17,505 nt of DNA from an uncultured Collinsella sp. (GTDB lineage: Bacteria; Actinomycetota; Coriobacteriia; Coriobacteriales; Coriobacteriaceae), in contig CAUAEH010000042.1 in the NCBI GenBank assembly GCA_958427975.1, positions 1 to 17,505 on the forward strand, written 5' to 3'. Every line of letters begins with the position of its first letter. Position 1 is the first letter of the stretch. The notes below the pieces were generated by a model. That model saw only the letters and a list, made by a program, of their open reading frames with translations. It did no database searches and was not told where the DNA came from. Below are positions 7,140 to 15,149 of the stretch, piece by piece. Both the position numbers and the translations under genes were made by a program.

Positions 7140-8162
7140 ATGATTGCAATTCTAAAGCAAAGCGCCAGCGACGAGGCCGTCGGCCATATCGTCAGCTGGA
7201 TTGAGAAAAAAGGCCTGAAGACCGATGTCTCGCGCGGCGAGAACGAGACCATCATCGGCCTGGTGGGCGATACGACCAAGATCGACCCGTTCCTGCTCGA
7301 GTCCATGGACGTCGTCGAGCGCGTGCAGCGCGTCTCCGAGCCGTTCAAACGCGCCAACCGCAAGTTCCACCCCGAGGACTCCGTCATCGACTGCGGTCAC
7401 GGCGTCAAGATAGGCGGCGACCAGTTCCAGGTCATCGCCGGTCCCTGCTCCGTCGAGGGCGAGAACCTCATCCGCATCGCACGCCGCGTGAAGGCCGCCG
7501 GCGCCACGATGCTGCGCGGCGGCGCCTACAAGCCCCGCACCTCCCCCTACGCCTACCAGGGCATGGGCCCCGCCGGCCTTGACCTGCTGTGCGAGGCCTC
7601 GGCCGAGCTCGACATGCCGATCGTCACCGAGATCATGGACCCGCGCGACGTGCAGGTCTTCTTGGACAAGAAGATTGACGTCATGCAGATCGGCGCCCGC
7701 AACGCCCAGAACTTCCCCCTGCTCAAGGAGGTCGGCAAGACCCAGACCCCGATTCTGCTCAAGCGCGGCATGTCCGGCACGATCGACGAGCTGCTCATGG
7801 CAGCCGAGTACATCATGAGCGAGGGCAACGACAACGTTATCCTGTGCGAGCGCGGCATCCGCACCTTCGAGACCCGCACCCGCAACACCTTCGACCTCAA
7901 CGCCGTGCCGGTGCTGCACCACTTGTCGCACCTGCCTGTCGTTGCCGACCCCAGCCACGCCACCGGCTACACCCGCTACGTTGAACCCATGGCACTCGCC
8001 GCGACCGCCTGCGGTGCCAACGGCCTGGAGATCGAGGTCCACGACGAGCCGAGCCGCGCCTGGTCCGACGGCGCCCAGGCCCTCACCCCCGATCAGTTCG
8101 ACGACACCATGCGCCGCATCCGAGCCATCCGCGAGGTTGTCTGCCAAGAGACCATGGAGTAG
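7140..8162 (+). CDS. aroF: 3-deoxy-D-arabino-heptulosonate 7-phosphate (DAHP) synthase, type I-beta with N-terminal regulatory domain
   Basis: Condenses phosphoenolpyruvate and erythrose 4-phosphate to DAHP, the first step of the shikimate pathway. It has 340 residues, the size of the Thermotoga-type enzyme. Residues about 1-70 form a ferredoxin/ACT-like domain, which in that family mediates feedback inhibition; about 75-335 is the TIM barrel. Metal ligands line up one residue later than in Thermotoga: Cys103 (AGPCS), His273 (DPSHATG), Glu299 and Asp310. The substrate loop KPRTSPY is at 131-137 and LLKRGM at 206-211. The ATG at 7140 is chosen because AGAGG lies six bases upstream and the protein starts like the family; an upstream in-frame ATG at 7092 falls inside the leader hairpin. 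First gene of the operon; the next gene follows after 3 bases. Confidence 0.95.
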   Translation: MIAILKQSASDEAVGHIVSWIEKKGLKTDVSRGENETIIGLVGDTTKIDPFLLESMDVVERVQRVSEPFKRANRKFHPEDSVIDCGHGVKIGGDQFQVIAGPCSVEGENLIRIARRVKAAGATMLRGGAYKPRTSPYAYQGMGPAGLDLLCEASAELDMPIVTEIMDPRDVQVFLDKKIDVMQIGARNAQNFPLLKEVGKTQTPILLKRGMSGTIDELLMAAEYIMSEGNDNVILCERGIRTFETRTRNTFDLNAVPVLHHLSHLPVVADPSHATGYTRYVEPMALAATACGANGLEIEVHDEPSRAWSDGAQALTPDQFDDTMRRIRAIREVVCQETME

Positions 8163-8165
8163 CCC

Positions 8166-9080
8166 ATGGGTACGGTGAGAAACGCGCGCGTTAACCAGGG
8201 CGGCCCTAAGTGCGCCGGCATCGTCGGCCTTGGTCTCATCGGCGGCAGTTTTGCCCGCGGCTATGCGCAGGCGGGCGTCCGCGTGCTGGCCTGGGACCCC
8301 GATGACGATGTCATGACGGCCGCCAGCATGGGCACTGTCGCCGGAGAGCTCAACGACAAGACACTCGGCGAATGCGACATCATCGTCCTTGCCTGCTATC
8401 CCGAGGCATGCATCGAGTGGCTCGAGGCGCATGCCCAGGCACTCGCCGACGCCACCGATACCGAGGCCATCATGGGTCCCGTGGTAATCGACACGGTGGG
8501 CGTCAAGGGCATCGTGTGCGAACGCGCCTTTGAGCTTGCCCGCGAGCACGGCTTTTACTTTGTGGGCGCGCACCCCATGGCGGGCACGCAGTACTCGGGC
8601 TATGCGCACTCCCGCGCCGACCTGTTCCAGGGCGCGCCACTCGTGCTCGTGCCGCCCGCGGTGGACGATGCACTCAAACTGGAGCTTTTGGGCCAGGTGC
8701 GCGAGATGGTGCGCCCCTTGGGCTTTGGCAAGTTCAGCGTGACCAGCGCCGCCGAGCACGACCGCGTCATCGCCTTCACGAGCCAGCTTGCGCACGTGGT
8801 GTCCAACGCCTACGTAAAGAGCCCGACCGCCCAGGTCCACCACGGCTTTTCGGCCGGTAGCTACCGCGATCTCACCCGCGTGGCGCACCTCAACCCGCAA
8901 ATGTGGTCCGAGCTCATGATCGACGACGCCGACGCGCTCGCCTTCGAGATCGACCACCTGATCGACTCGCTCGGCGCCTACAGCCGTGCGCTCAAGGACC
9001 GCGACCAGCGCTATCTGGAGAATCTCCTTGCCGAGGGCGACCGCATTAAGCGCGCACTCGACGACGAGGCCTCCCACTAG
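8166..9080 (+). CDS. tyrA: Prephenate dehydrogenase
   Basis: Oxidatively decarboxylates prephenate (or arogenate) with NAD(P)+ on the tyrosine branch. A 304-residue protein: Rossmann domain with GLGLIGGS at 21-28 after a ~16-residue leader, then the helical dimerisation domain. Visible active-site features are GAHPMAG (134-140, His136), SQLAH (206-210, His210) and SYRDLTRVA (232-240, Arg234). WDPDD after strand 2 carries an acidic residue suggestive of NAD preference (inference). No C-terminal ACT domain follows, so no direct tyrosine-sensing domain is visible. ATG 8166 has GGAG six bases upstream, overlapping the end of the DAHP synthase gene; the gap is 3 bases, so coupling is likely. Substrate choice between prephenate and arogenate cannot be read from the sequence. 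Confidence 0.93.
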   Translation: MGTVRNARVNQGGPKCAGIVGLGLIGGSFARGYAQAGVRVLAWDPDDDVMTAASMGTVAGELNDKTLGECDIIVLACYPEACIEWLEAHAQALADATDTEAIMGPVVIDTVGVKGIVCERAFELAREHGFYFVGAHPMAGTQYSGYAHSRADLFQGAPLVLVPPAVDDALKLELLGQVREMVRPLGFGKFSVTSAAEHDRVIAFTSQLAHVVSNAYVKSPTAQVHHGFSAGSYRDLTRVAHLNPQMWSELMIDDADALAFEIDHLIDSLGAYSRALKDRDQRYLENLLAEGDRIKRALDDEASH

Positions 9081-9116
9081 ACCACCTATCACGCCAGGTC
9101 GAAAGGACCGAAGCTT

Positions 9117-10223
9117 ATGGCGATTACCATCGATATCGACACTGCACGCCCCTACCAGGTGCATGTTGGCACGTTTTTGCTGGAGCAGGCGGGACCGCTT
9201 GTGCGCGCCACTGCCGGCGGCACCAAGGCCGTCATCGTGACGGACACCAACGTGGGCCCGCTCTACCAGATGCCCGTTAAGCAGAGCCTGGAGGCGTCAG
9301 GCTACGAGGCGAGCATCTGCACCTTCGAGGCCGGCGAAGCCCATAAGCGCGCCGAGACCTACGTTGCCATTTTGGAGTTTGTGGCCGAGCACGAGCTTTC
9401 GCGCTCCGACGTGATCGTGGCGCTCGGCGGCGGCGTCGTGGGCGACGTGGCCGGCTTTGTGGCCGCCACGTACATGCGCGGCTGCAAGTTTGTGCAGATT
9501 CCGACGAGCCTGCTCGCCATGGTGGATTCGTCGGTGGGCGGCAAGACCGCCATCGACCTGGCTGCAGGCAAGAACTTGGCCGGCGCCTTTTGGCAGCCGA
9601 GCGTGGTTATCGCCGACGTGGGGTGCCTGGCCACCCTCACACCCGAGCAGTTCGCCGACGGTTGCGGCGAGGTCATCAAGCATGCCGTGATCGCCGACCC
9701 CGAGCTTTTCGCCGAGCTGGAGAAGACCCCGCTCACGCTGGAGCTGCTCAACCACGATGTGGCCCGCGTAGCGCTCATCATCGCCCGCAATATCGACATC
9801 AAGCGCGCCGTGGTCGTCGCCGACGAGCGCGAAACCAACCAACGCAAGCTCCTCAACTTTGGACACAGCGCCGGACACGCCGTCGAGGCCTGCGAGCACT
9901 TTGAACTCGGACACGGCAACTGCGTGTCGATCGGCATGGGCATCATCACGCGCGCCGCGGCCCTGCACGGCGTCTGCGACGCCGAGCTGCCCGGACGTAT
10001 TGAGGAGCTTTGTGCACGCCACGGTCTCAAGACCCGCTGTGAGCTTTCCGCCGACTCCATCTTTGCCGAGGCGCTCCACGACAAGAAGCGCGCCGGCGAA
10101 ACCATCGACCTGGTGATTCCGCACGGCATTGGCCGTTGCAGCATCGACCGCACGCCGCTTTCCACATTCCACGAACTCATTGCCGAGGGCCTCGGCCAGA
10201 AGGGAGAGGCATCCTCATGCTAG
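9117..10223 (+). CDS. aroB: 3-dehydroquinate synthase
   Basis: Converts DAHP to 3-dehydroquinate, the second shikimate step, using NAD+ and a divalent metal. It has 368 residues, normal for the family. The NAD-binding loop ALGGGVVGDVAGF, the substrate stretch IPTSLLAMVDSSVGGKT, GCGEVIKHA (metal-ligand Glu and catalytic Lys) and LNFGHSAGHAVE (metal His) are all present, with a further His in the ELGHG segment. The start at ATG 9117 has AAAGGA nine bases upstream, and the gap from tyrA is 36 bases. Its last seven bases overlap the EPSP synthase start (ATGCTAG, 10217-10223), so translation of the two is probably coupled. Confidence 0.96.
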   Translation: MAITIDIDTARPYQVHVGTFLLEQAGPLVRATAGGTKAVIVTDTNVGPLYQMPVKQSLEASGYEASICTFEAGEAHKRAETYVAILEFVAEHELSRSDVIVALGGGVVGDVAGFVAATYMRGCKFVQIPTSLLAMVDSSVGGKTAIDLAAGKNLAGAFWQPSVVIADVGCLATLTPEQFADGCGEVIKHAVIADPELFAELEKTPLTLELLNHDVARVALIIARNIDIKRAVVVADERETNQRKLLNFGHSAGHAVEACEHFELGHGNCVSIGMGIITRAAALHGVCDAELPGRIEELCARHGLKTRCELSADSIFAEALHDKKRAGETIDLVIPHGIGRCSIDRTPLSTFHELIAEGLGQKGEASSC

Positions 10224-11536
10224 CCCGCATCACCCCGTCCCCGCTTAAGGGCACCGTTCCCGCCATCGCGTCCAAGTCGATGGCGCATCGCCTGATCATC
10301 TGCGCTGCGCTTGCCAACGGCGAGACACACGTCACCTGCAACACCACCTGCGCCGACATCGAGGCTACGGTGCGTTGCCTTACGGCACTGGGCGCTCGCA
10401 TCGAGACCGTCGAGGATGGCTTCCAGGTCCATCCCACTATGAAGAGTATTGAGTTTGGCCTGCTCAAGGCACTTGCCGGCGGAACGCTTGACTGCGGCGA
10501 AAGCGGCTCCACGCTCCGCTTTATGTTGCCCGTCGCCTGCGCGCTGGGCGCAGAAGCAACTTTTGTGGGTCAGGGACGCTTGGGCGCCCGCCCGCTGTCC
10601 CCGCTCTCGGACGAGATTATCGCCGCCGGCTGCGACCTGCAGGGTCTGGGCGGTTTTCCGCTCAAGACAAGCGGCCGCATGCGCCCGGGCACCTTTGTGC
10701 TGCCGGGCAACGTGAGCTCGCAGTATATCTCGGGCCTGCTGCTGTCGGCCCCGCTGCTGGCCAAGCCCTCCTGCGTGCAGGTGACCGGCCTTATTGAGAG
10801 CCGCCCTTACATCAACCTGACGATCCAGGCCATGAAGGCCTTTGGCGTCGAGGTCAACGTCGAGCGTATTCCGGCCAAGGACGGCCAGCCCGAGGTCACG
10901 AACTTCCGCGTGAGCAGCGGCTCGTACCGCACGCCCGGCAGCGTAGCCGTCGAGGGCGACTGGTCCAACGCCGCCTTTTGGCTGTGCGCCGGCGCCATCG
11001 GCACCGACCCCATCACCGTCGAGGGCGTGTCGCTGAGCTCCGCACAGGGCGACCGCAACGTGCTTGCCGCGCTTTCGCGCTTTGGTGCCCGCATCGTGCG
11101 CTCCACCAACGCCGCCACCGTGCAGTCCGACAAGCTCGCCGGCTTTGAGATGAGCGCCCACGACATTCCCGACCTGGTACCCGTTATCTCGGCCGTGGCC
11201 TCGCTGGCTCAGGGCCGCACGTTCATCCGTGACTGTGCGCGCCTGCGCATCAAGGAATCTGACCGTCTGGTCACCACCACCCGCGAGCTCACCGCGCTGG
11301 GCGCACAGGTGCGCATCGCCGGTGACGACCTCATCATCAAGGGTGTCGATGCCTTCACCGGCGGCGAGGTCGATTCGCACAACGACCACCGCATCGCCAT
11401 GATGGCCGCCATCGCTGCGAGCCGTGCCACCGGCGAGGTCGTGATCCACGGCGCCGAGGCCGTCAACAAGTCCTATCCCGATTTCTTCGACCACTACCGC
11501 CTGCTGGGCGGCAAAATCACACTCGAGGAGGAATAG
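10217..11536 (+). CDS. aroA: 5-enolpyruvylshikimate-3-phosphate (EPSP) synthase
   Basis: Transfers the enolpyruvyl group of PEP to shikimate 3-phosphate, the sixth pathway step. It has 439 residues. Landmarks: SKSMAHR (19-25, Lys20), CGESGSTLRF (93-102), GNVSSQY (164-170), the catalytic Asp319 in DIPDL, RIKESDR (344-350), and HNDHRIAM (388-395). The glycine equivalent to the glyphosate-contact Gly96 of E. coli is conserved (Gly97), consistent with an ordinary glyphosate-sensitive type; that is inference from one position. The ATG at 10217 is chosen because GGAGAGG lies seven bases upstream and the protein begins at the first strand of the fold; it overlaps aroB by seven bases. Chorismate synthase starts one base after its stop. 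Confidence 0.96.
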   Translation: MLARITPSPLKGTVPAIASKSMAHRLIICAALANGETHVTCNTTCADIEATVRCLTALGARIETVEDGFQVHPTMKSIEFGLLKALAGGTLDCGESGSTLRFMLPVACALGAEATFVGQGRLGARPLSPLSDEIIAAGCDLQGLGGFPLKTSGRMRPGTFVLPGNVSSQYISGLLLSAPLLAKPSCVQVTGLIESRPYINLTIQAMKAFGVEVNVERIPAKDGQPEVTNFRVSSGSYRTPGSVAVEGDWSNAAFWLCAGAIGTDPITVEGVSLSSAQGDRNVLAALSRFGARIVRSTNAATVQSDKLAGFEMSAHDIPDLVPVISAVASLAQGRTFIRDCARLRIKESDRLVTTTRELTALGAQVRIAGDDLIIKGVDAFTGGEVDSHNDHRIAMMAAIAASRATGEVVIHGAEAVNKSYPDFFDHYRLLGGKITLEEE

Positions 11537-11537
11537 C

Positions 11538-12635
11538 ATGTCCTCGACCTTTGGCAACGTCTTGCACTTAAGCATCTTCGGCCAATCGCACTCCCCCGCT
11601 ATCGGCTGCTCGCTCGATGGCATCCCGGCGGGCATCGCCGTGGACCAGGAGGAGCTGCAGGCCTTCCTCGACCGTCGCGCCCCCGGACGCGACGAGACCG
11701 CGACCAAACGACGCGAGGCTGACGCAGCCCACATCATCGCCGGTGTTGTCGATGGACATACCACCGGCGCGCCCATCGCCGCGATTATCGAGAACACCAA
11801 CACGCGCTCCAAGGATTACTCCGAGCTGCGCCGCAAACCCCGCCCCGGGCACGCAGATTTCCCTGCGCGCGTGAAGTATCACAACATGCACGACGTCGCC
11901 GGCGGCGGACACTTCTCCGGTCGTCTGACGGCTCCCTTGTGCATCGCCGGCGGCATTGCGCTGCAGGCACTTGAGGCCCACGGCATTCAGGTCATGGCGC
12001 ACGTCGCGCAAATCGGCGGCATCTCCGACCTGCCGATGGACGATATGGTCTATCGCGAGGCCGACCGCAAGGCGATCCTTACGAACGACCTGCCGTGCAT
12101 TGACGCCGCCGCAGCCGGCCGCATGCGCGAGGAGATCCTAGCCGCGCGCGACGAACTCGACAGCATCGGCGGCATCGTGGAGTGCGGCATTTACGGGCTT
12201 CCCGCGGGCATCGGCGACCCCATGTTCGACGGTATCGAGAACCGCATCGCACAGATCGCCTTTGGCATCCCCGCCGTAAAGGGCGTGGAGTTTGGCATGG
12301 GCTTTGCCGTCGCCGCCATGCGCGGCAGCGAGAACAACGATCCGTATCGCATCGATGCAGAGTCGGGCGAGATCGAGGTTGAATCCAACAACGCCGGCGG
12401 CATCCTGGGCGGTATTTCGACCGGCGCGCCCGTCATGTGGCGCATGGCCGTAAAGCCGACGCCCTCAATTGGCCGCGAGCAGCAGACCGTAGACATGGAC
12501 GCCATGGAAAATGCCGAGCTCTCGGTCCACGGCCGTCACGATCCCTGCATCGTCCCGCGCGCCGTCCCCGTAGCCGAGGCAGCCGCCGCTCTCGCAATTT
12601 GGGACGCTCTCCTAGAGGACGCCGCCCAGCGCTAA
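11538..12635 (+). CDS. aroC: Chorismate synthase
   Basis: Eliminates phosphate from EPSP to give chorismate, using reduced FMN. It has 365 residues. Family signatures: GQSHSPAIG (15-23, with catalytic-region His18), KPRPGHAD (100-107, His105), AGGGHFSGRLTAP (121-133), and the C-terminal VHGRHDPCIVPRAVPVAEA. The first signature has Gln where most members have Glu (GESHG). GAGGAGG lies six bases before ATG 11538, inside the end of the EPSP synthase gene, so the two are tightly coupled. A 53-base gap follows before pheA. How the flavin is kept reduced is not shown here; no flavin reductase gene is in the operon. Confidence 0.95.
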   Translation: MSSTFGNVLHLSIFGQSHSPAIGCSLDGIPAGIAVDQEELQAFLDRRAPGRDETATKRREADAAHIIAGVVDGHTTGAPIAAIIENTNTRSKDYSELRRKPRPGHADFPARVKYHNMHDVAGGGHFSGRLTAPLCIAGGIALQALEAHGIQVMAHVAQIGGISDLPMDDMVYREADRKAILTNDLPCIDAAAAGRMREEILAARDELDSIGGIVECGIYGLPAGIGDPMFDGIENRIAQIAFGIPAVKGVEFGMGFAVAAMRGSENNDPYRIDAESGEIEVESNNAGGILGGISTGAPVMWRMAVKPTPSIGREQQTVDMDAMENAELSVHGRHDPCIVPRAVPVAEAAAALAIWDALLEDAAQR

Positions 12636-12688
12636 CCCGACTCACCTGGATTGACTGTCAACTCAGCCATTACGCGAAAGGGGCCTCC

Positions 12689-13834
12689 ATGGACCTTGCC
12701 GATATTCGCCAAGCCATCGATGGCATCGACACCACGCTCCTCAACAGCTTTGTCGAGCGCATGGACATTGCCACCGAGGTCGCCAAATCAAAAATCGAGA
12801 TGGGCCAGGCCGTCTTCGACCCCGCCCGTGAGCGCTCCAAGCTCAACAACCTCGCCAGCCGCGCGCCCGAGCGCTACGAGGCGCAGACCATCACCCTGTT
12901 CCGTCTCCTCATGAGTATGAGCAAGGCCGAACAGCAGCGTTACATCAACGAGCTCAAGGGCATCAACGTCTCGCAAAAGGCCCACGCCACGGCCGTAGCC
13001 TTCGACACGCCCTTCCCCCAGACTGCCAGCGTCGCCTGCCAGGGCGTGGAAGGTGCCTATAGCCAGATCGCCGCGTGCAAGCTCTTCGACGTACCCGACA
13101 TCGCGTTTTTCGAGACCTTCGAAGGCGTTATGCGCGCTGTGCGCGACGGCTTCTGCGAGTTTGGTGTGCTGCCCATCGAGAACTCCACCGCCGGCTCGGT
13201 CAACGCCGTCTACGACCTGCTCGCCCAGTTCGACTTCCACATCGTGCGCTCGCTTCGCCTCAAGATCGACCACAACTTGCTCGTCAAGCCCGACACCAAA
13301 CTCGCCGACGTGCGCGAGGTCTACAGCCACGGCCAAGCCATTGCCCAGTGCGCCGGCTTTATCGAGGGCCACGGCCTGCATGCCACCAAATACCCCAACA
13401 CCGCCATGTCGGCCGAGATGGTCGCCAACTCCGAGCGCACCGACGTCGCCGCTATCGCCTCGCGCAGCTGTGCGGCGCTCTACGGCTTGGAGGTACTGGA
13501 GCCCAACATCCAGGACTCCGACAACAACTACACACGCTTTGTCGTCATCAGCCGTGAGCCGCGCGTCTATCCCGGTGCCAACCGTACCTCGCTCATGATC
13601 ACCACGGCCAATGAGCCGGGCGCCCTCTACCGCGTGCTCGAGCGCTTCTATGCGCTCAACATCAACCTCATCAAGCTCGAGAGCCGTCCCATCCCCGGGC
13701 GCGATTTTGAGTTTATGTTCTACTTCGATCTGGACTGCCCCTTTGGCAGCAAGGCCCTCGACGACCTGCTCGATTCGATCGACGACGTGTGTGAGAGCTT
13801 CACCTACTTTGGCAGCTACACGGAGGTGCTCTAG
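12689..13834 (+). CDS. pheA: Bifunctional chorismate mutase / prephenate dehydratase (P-protein)
   Basis: Converts chorismate to prephenate and then to phenylpyruvate, the phenylalanine branch. It has 381 residues and three parts. Residues 1 to ~90 are an AroQ-class chorismate mutase (IRQAIDGID, ERMDIATEVAKSK). Residues ~112-290 are prephenate dehydratase, with GVEGAYS (119-125), PIENSTAGSV (162-171) and NYTRF (280-284, catalytic Thr-Arg-Phe). Residues ~300-381 are an ACT domain with NEPGALYRVL (308-317) and ESRP (331-334), the Phe-binding motifs of the family. ATG 12689 follows AAAGGGG by five bases. The next gene starts immediately after the stop (TAGATG). Because TyrA has no mutase domain, this mutase probably feeds both branches (inference). 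Confidence 0.96.
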   Translation: MDLADIRQAIDGIDTTLLNSFVERMDIATEVAKSKIEMGQAVFDPARERSKLNNLASRAPERYEAQTITLFRLLMSMSKAEQQRYINELKGINVSQKAHATAVAFDTPFPQTASVACQGVEGAYSQIAACKLFDVPDIAFFETFEGVMRAVRDGFCEFGVLPIENSTAGSVNAVYDLLAQFDFHIVRSLRLKIDHNLLVKPDTKLADVREVYSHGQAIAQCAGFIEGHGLHATKYPNTAMSAEMVANSERTDVAAIASRSCAALYGLEVLEPNIQDSDNNYTRFVVISREPRVYPGANRTSLMITTANEPGALYRVLERFYALNINLIKLESRPIPGRDFEFMFYFDLDCPFGSKALDDLLDSIDDVCESFTYFGSYTEVL

Positions 13835-15085
13835 ATGACCGATACCGCCGCAACCCGCCCCTACGGCGTACTGGGCCGCGTGCTGGGCCACAGCTACACC
13901 CCGACCATCTACAAGGAGCTCGCTGGGCTCGAGTACGTGCGATTTGAGCGCGAGCCCGAGGACCTCGCGGCCTTTATGACGGGCGACGAATGGGAGGGTA
14001 CCAACGTGACCATCCCCTACAAGCGCGCCGTCATGGAGTACCTGGACGAGCTGAGTCCCCTGGCCGAGCGCATGGGCAACGTCAACACCATCACACGCCT
14101 ACCTGGCGGTCGCCTGCGCGGCGACAACACCGACTACTTTGGTTTTCAGTGCCTTGTCGAGGAGCTGGGGCTTGAGGTCGCCGGCAAGAAGGCTCTCGTG
14201 CTCGGAGCCACTGGCGGCGCGGGAACTACGGCCAGCATGGTACTCGGCGACCTAGGTGCCATCGTCGTGCCTGTGGGCCGCACGAGCGAGGTCAACTACG
14301 ATAACATCGCACAGCAATCCGATGCCGCGTTGCTCGTCAACTGCACGCCCGCCGGCATGTTCCCCCACTGCCCCGACGCCCCCTGCACGCTCGAAGGACT
14401 TGACGCGCTCGAGGGCGTTATCGACTTTGTCTACAACCCCGCCCGCACGGGTCTGATGCTCGAGGCCGAGCGCCGCGGCATCCCCTGCATCGGCGGCCTG
14501 CTTATGCTTGTGGCACAGGCGGCACAGGCCGTTGAGCGCTACACCGGCCATGTCACCCCGCGCGAGCGCATCTTGGACGTAACGGAGCGTCTGTCCCGCC
14601 GTGAGCAAAACATTGCCCTGATCGGCATGCCGGGTTCGGGCAAGACCCGCGTGGGTGAGCAGATTGCCCTGCGCACGGGACGAGAGCACATCGACCTGGA
14701 CCGCGCCCTCGAGGAGCGCCTGGGCATGCCCTGCGCCGACTATATCGTCGAACGCGGCGAGGCGACCTTCCGCGAGCAGGAGACGGCGGCGCTGGCCGAC
14801 ATCTCCAAGCGCAGCGGCCTGGTACTCTCCACCGGCGGCGGCGTGGTCACGCGGGACGAGAACTATCCGCTGCTGCACCAGAACAGCCAGATCGTGATGC
14901 TCAACCGCAAGCTCGAAGAGCTCGCCCACAAGGGCCGCCCCATCACCGCCCGCGACGGTATCGACAAGCTTGCCGAGCAGCGCATGCCGCGCTACCGCGC
15001 ATGGGCCGACTACATCATCGACTCGCGCGACTGCGCCGCCAACACCGCCCAAGCCCTCCTCGACACCCTCCCACCCGCTCTCTAA
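13835..15085 (+). CDS. aroE-aroK: Fused shikimate dehydrogenase-shikimate kinase
   Basis: One 416-residue polypeptide for two consecutive steps: reduction of 3-dehydroshikimate to shikimate (NADPH), then phosphorylation by ATP. Residues ~1-250 are AroE: VLGHSYTP (17-24) in the substrate loop, NVTIPYK (57-63, catalytic Lys63), GNVNT (81-85), GDNTDYFG (97-104, Asp100) and nucleotide loop LGATGGAG (123-130). Residues ~257-416 are AroK: Walker A GMPGSGKT (264-271), IDLDR (286-290), FREQE (312-316, substrate Arg), STGGGVV (332-338), GRPI (367-370) and RMPRYRAWAD near the end. The order follows the metabolic order. It starts directly after the pheA stop and no internal stop or frameshift is seen. 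Only this copy of either activity is in the window, so both halves are probably active. Confidence 0.94.
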   Translation: MTDTAATRPYGVLGRVLGHSYTPTIYKELAGLEYVRFEREPEDLAAFMTGDEWEGTNVTIPYKRAVMEYLDELSPLAERMGNVNTITRLPGGRLRGDNTDYFGFQCLVEELGLEVAGKKALVLGATGGAGTTASMVLGDLGAIVVPVGRTSEVNYDNIAQQSDAALLVNCTPAGMFPHCPDAPCTLEGLDALEGVIDFVYNPARTGLMLEAERRGIPCIGGLLMLVAQAAQAVERYTGHVTPRERILDVTERLSRREQNIALIGMPGSGKTRVGEQIALRTGREHIDLDRALEERLGMPCADYIVERGEATFREQETAALADISKRSGLVLSTGGGVVTRDENYPLLHQNSQIVMLNRKLEELAHKGRPITARDGIDKLAEQRMPRYRAWADYIIDSRDCAANTAQALLDTLPPAL

Positions 15086-15087
15086 CC

Positions 15088-15128
15088 AAAACCACCACAA
15101 AGGGGACAGGCACCTTTGTGGTGGTTTT
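15088..15128 (+). repeat. Perfect 16-bp inverted repeat (REP-like palindrome) between aroE-aroK and aroQ
   Basis: AAAACCACCACAAAGG (15088-15103) and its exact complement CCTTTGTGGTGGTTTT (15113-15128) flank the 9-base loop GGACAGGCA. The core GGGGACAGGCACC resembles intergenic REP-type palindromes I recall from many genomes; this is recollection, not a search. With A-rich and T-rich stem ends it could also fold as a bidirectional terminator, which would reduce transcription into aroQ. Confidence 0.75.
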
Positions 15129-15149
15129 CCAACCGCAAAGGAAGCAACC

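Noticed and set aside
7152..9164. A 670-codon open frame on the minus strand opposite the DAHP synthase and prephenate dehydrogenase genes
   Set aside because: It is antisense to two unmistakable enzymes, has low-complexity Ala/Gly/Val/His-rich composition typical of a shadow frame in GC-rich DNA, and shows no family motif.
10220..11812. A 530-codon minus-strand open frame opposite EPSP synthase and chorismate synthase
   Set aside because: Same reason: antisense to recognisable enzymes and without any domain signature.
12636..12688. Internal promoter before pheA (TTGACT at about 12652)
   Set aside because: The -35-like TTGACT is there but no acceptable -10 at 16-18 bases; the small TTGAC-T-GTCAA palindrome is short enough for chance.
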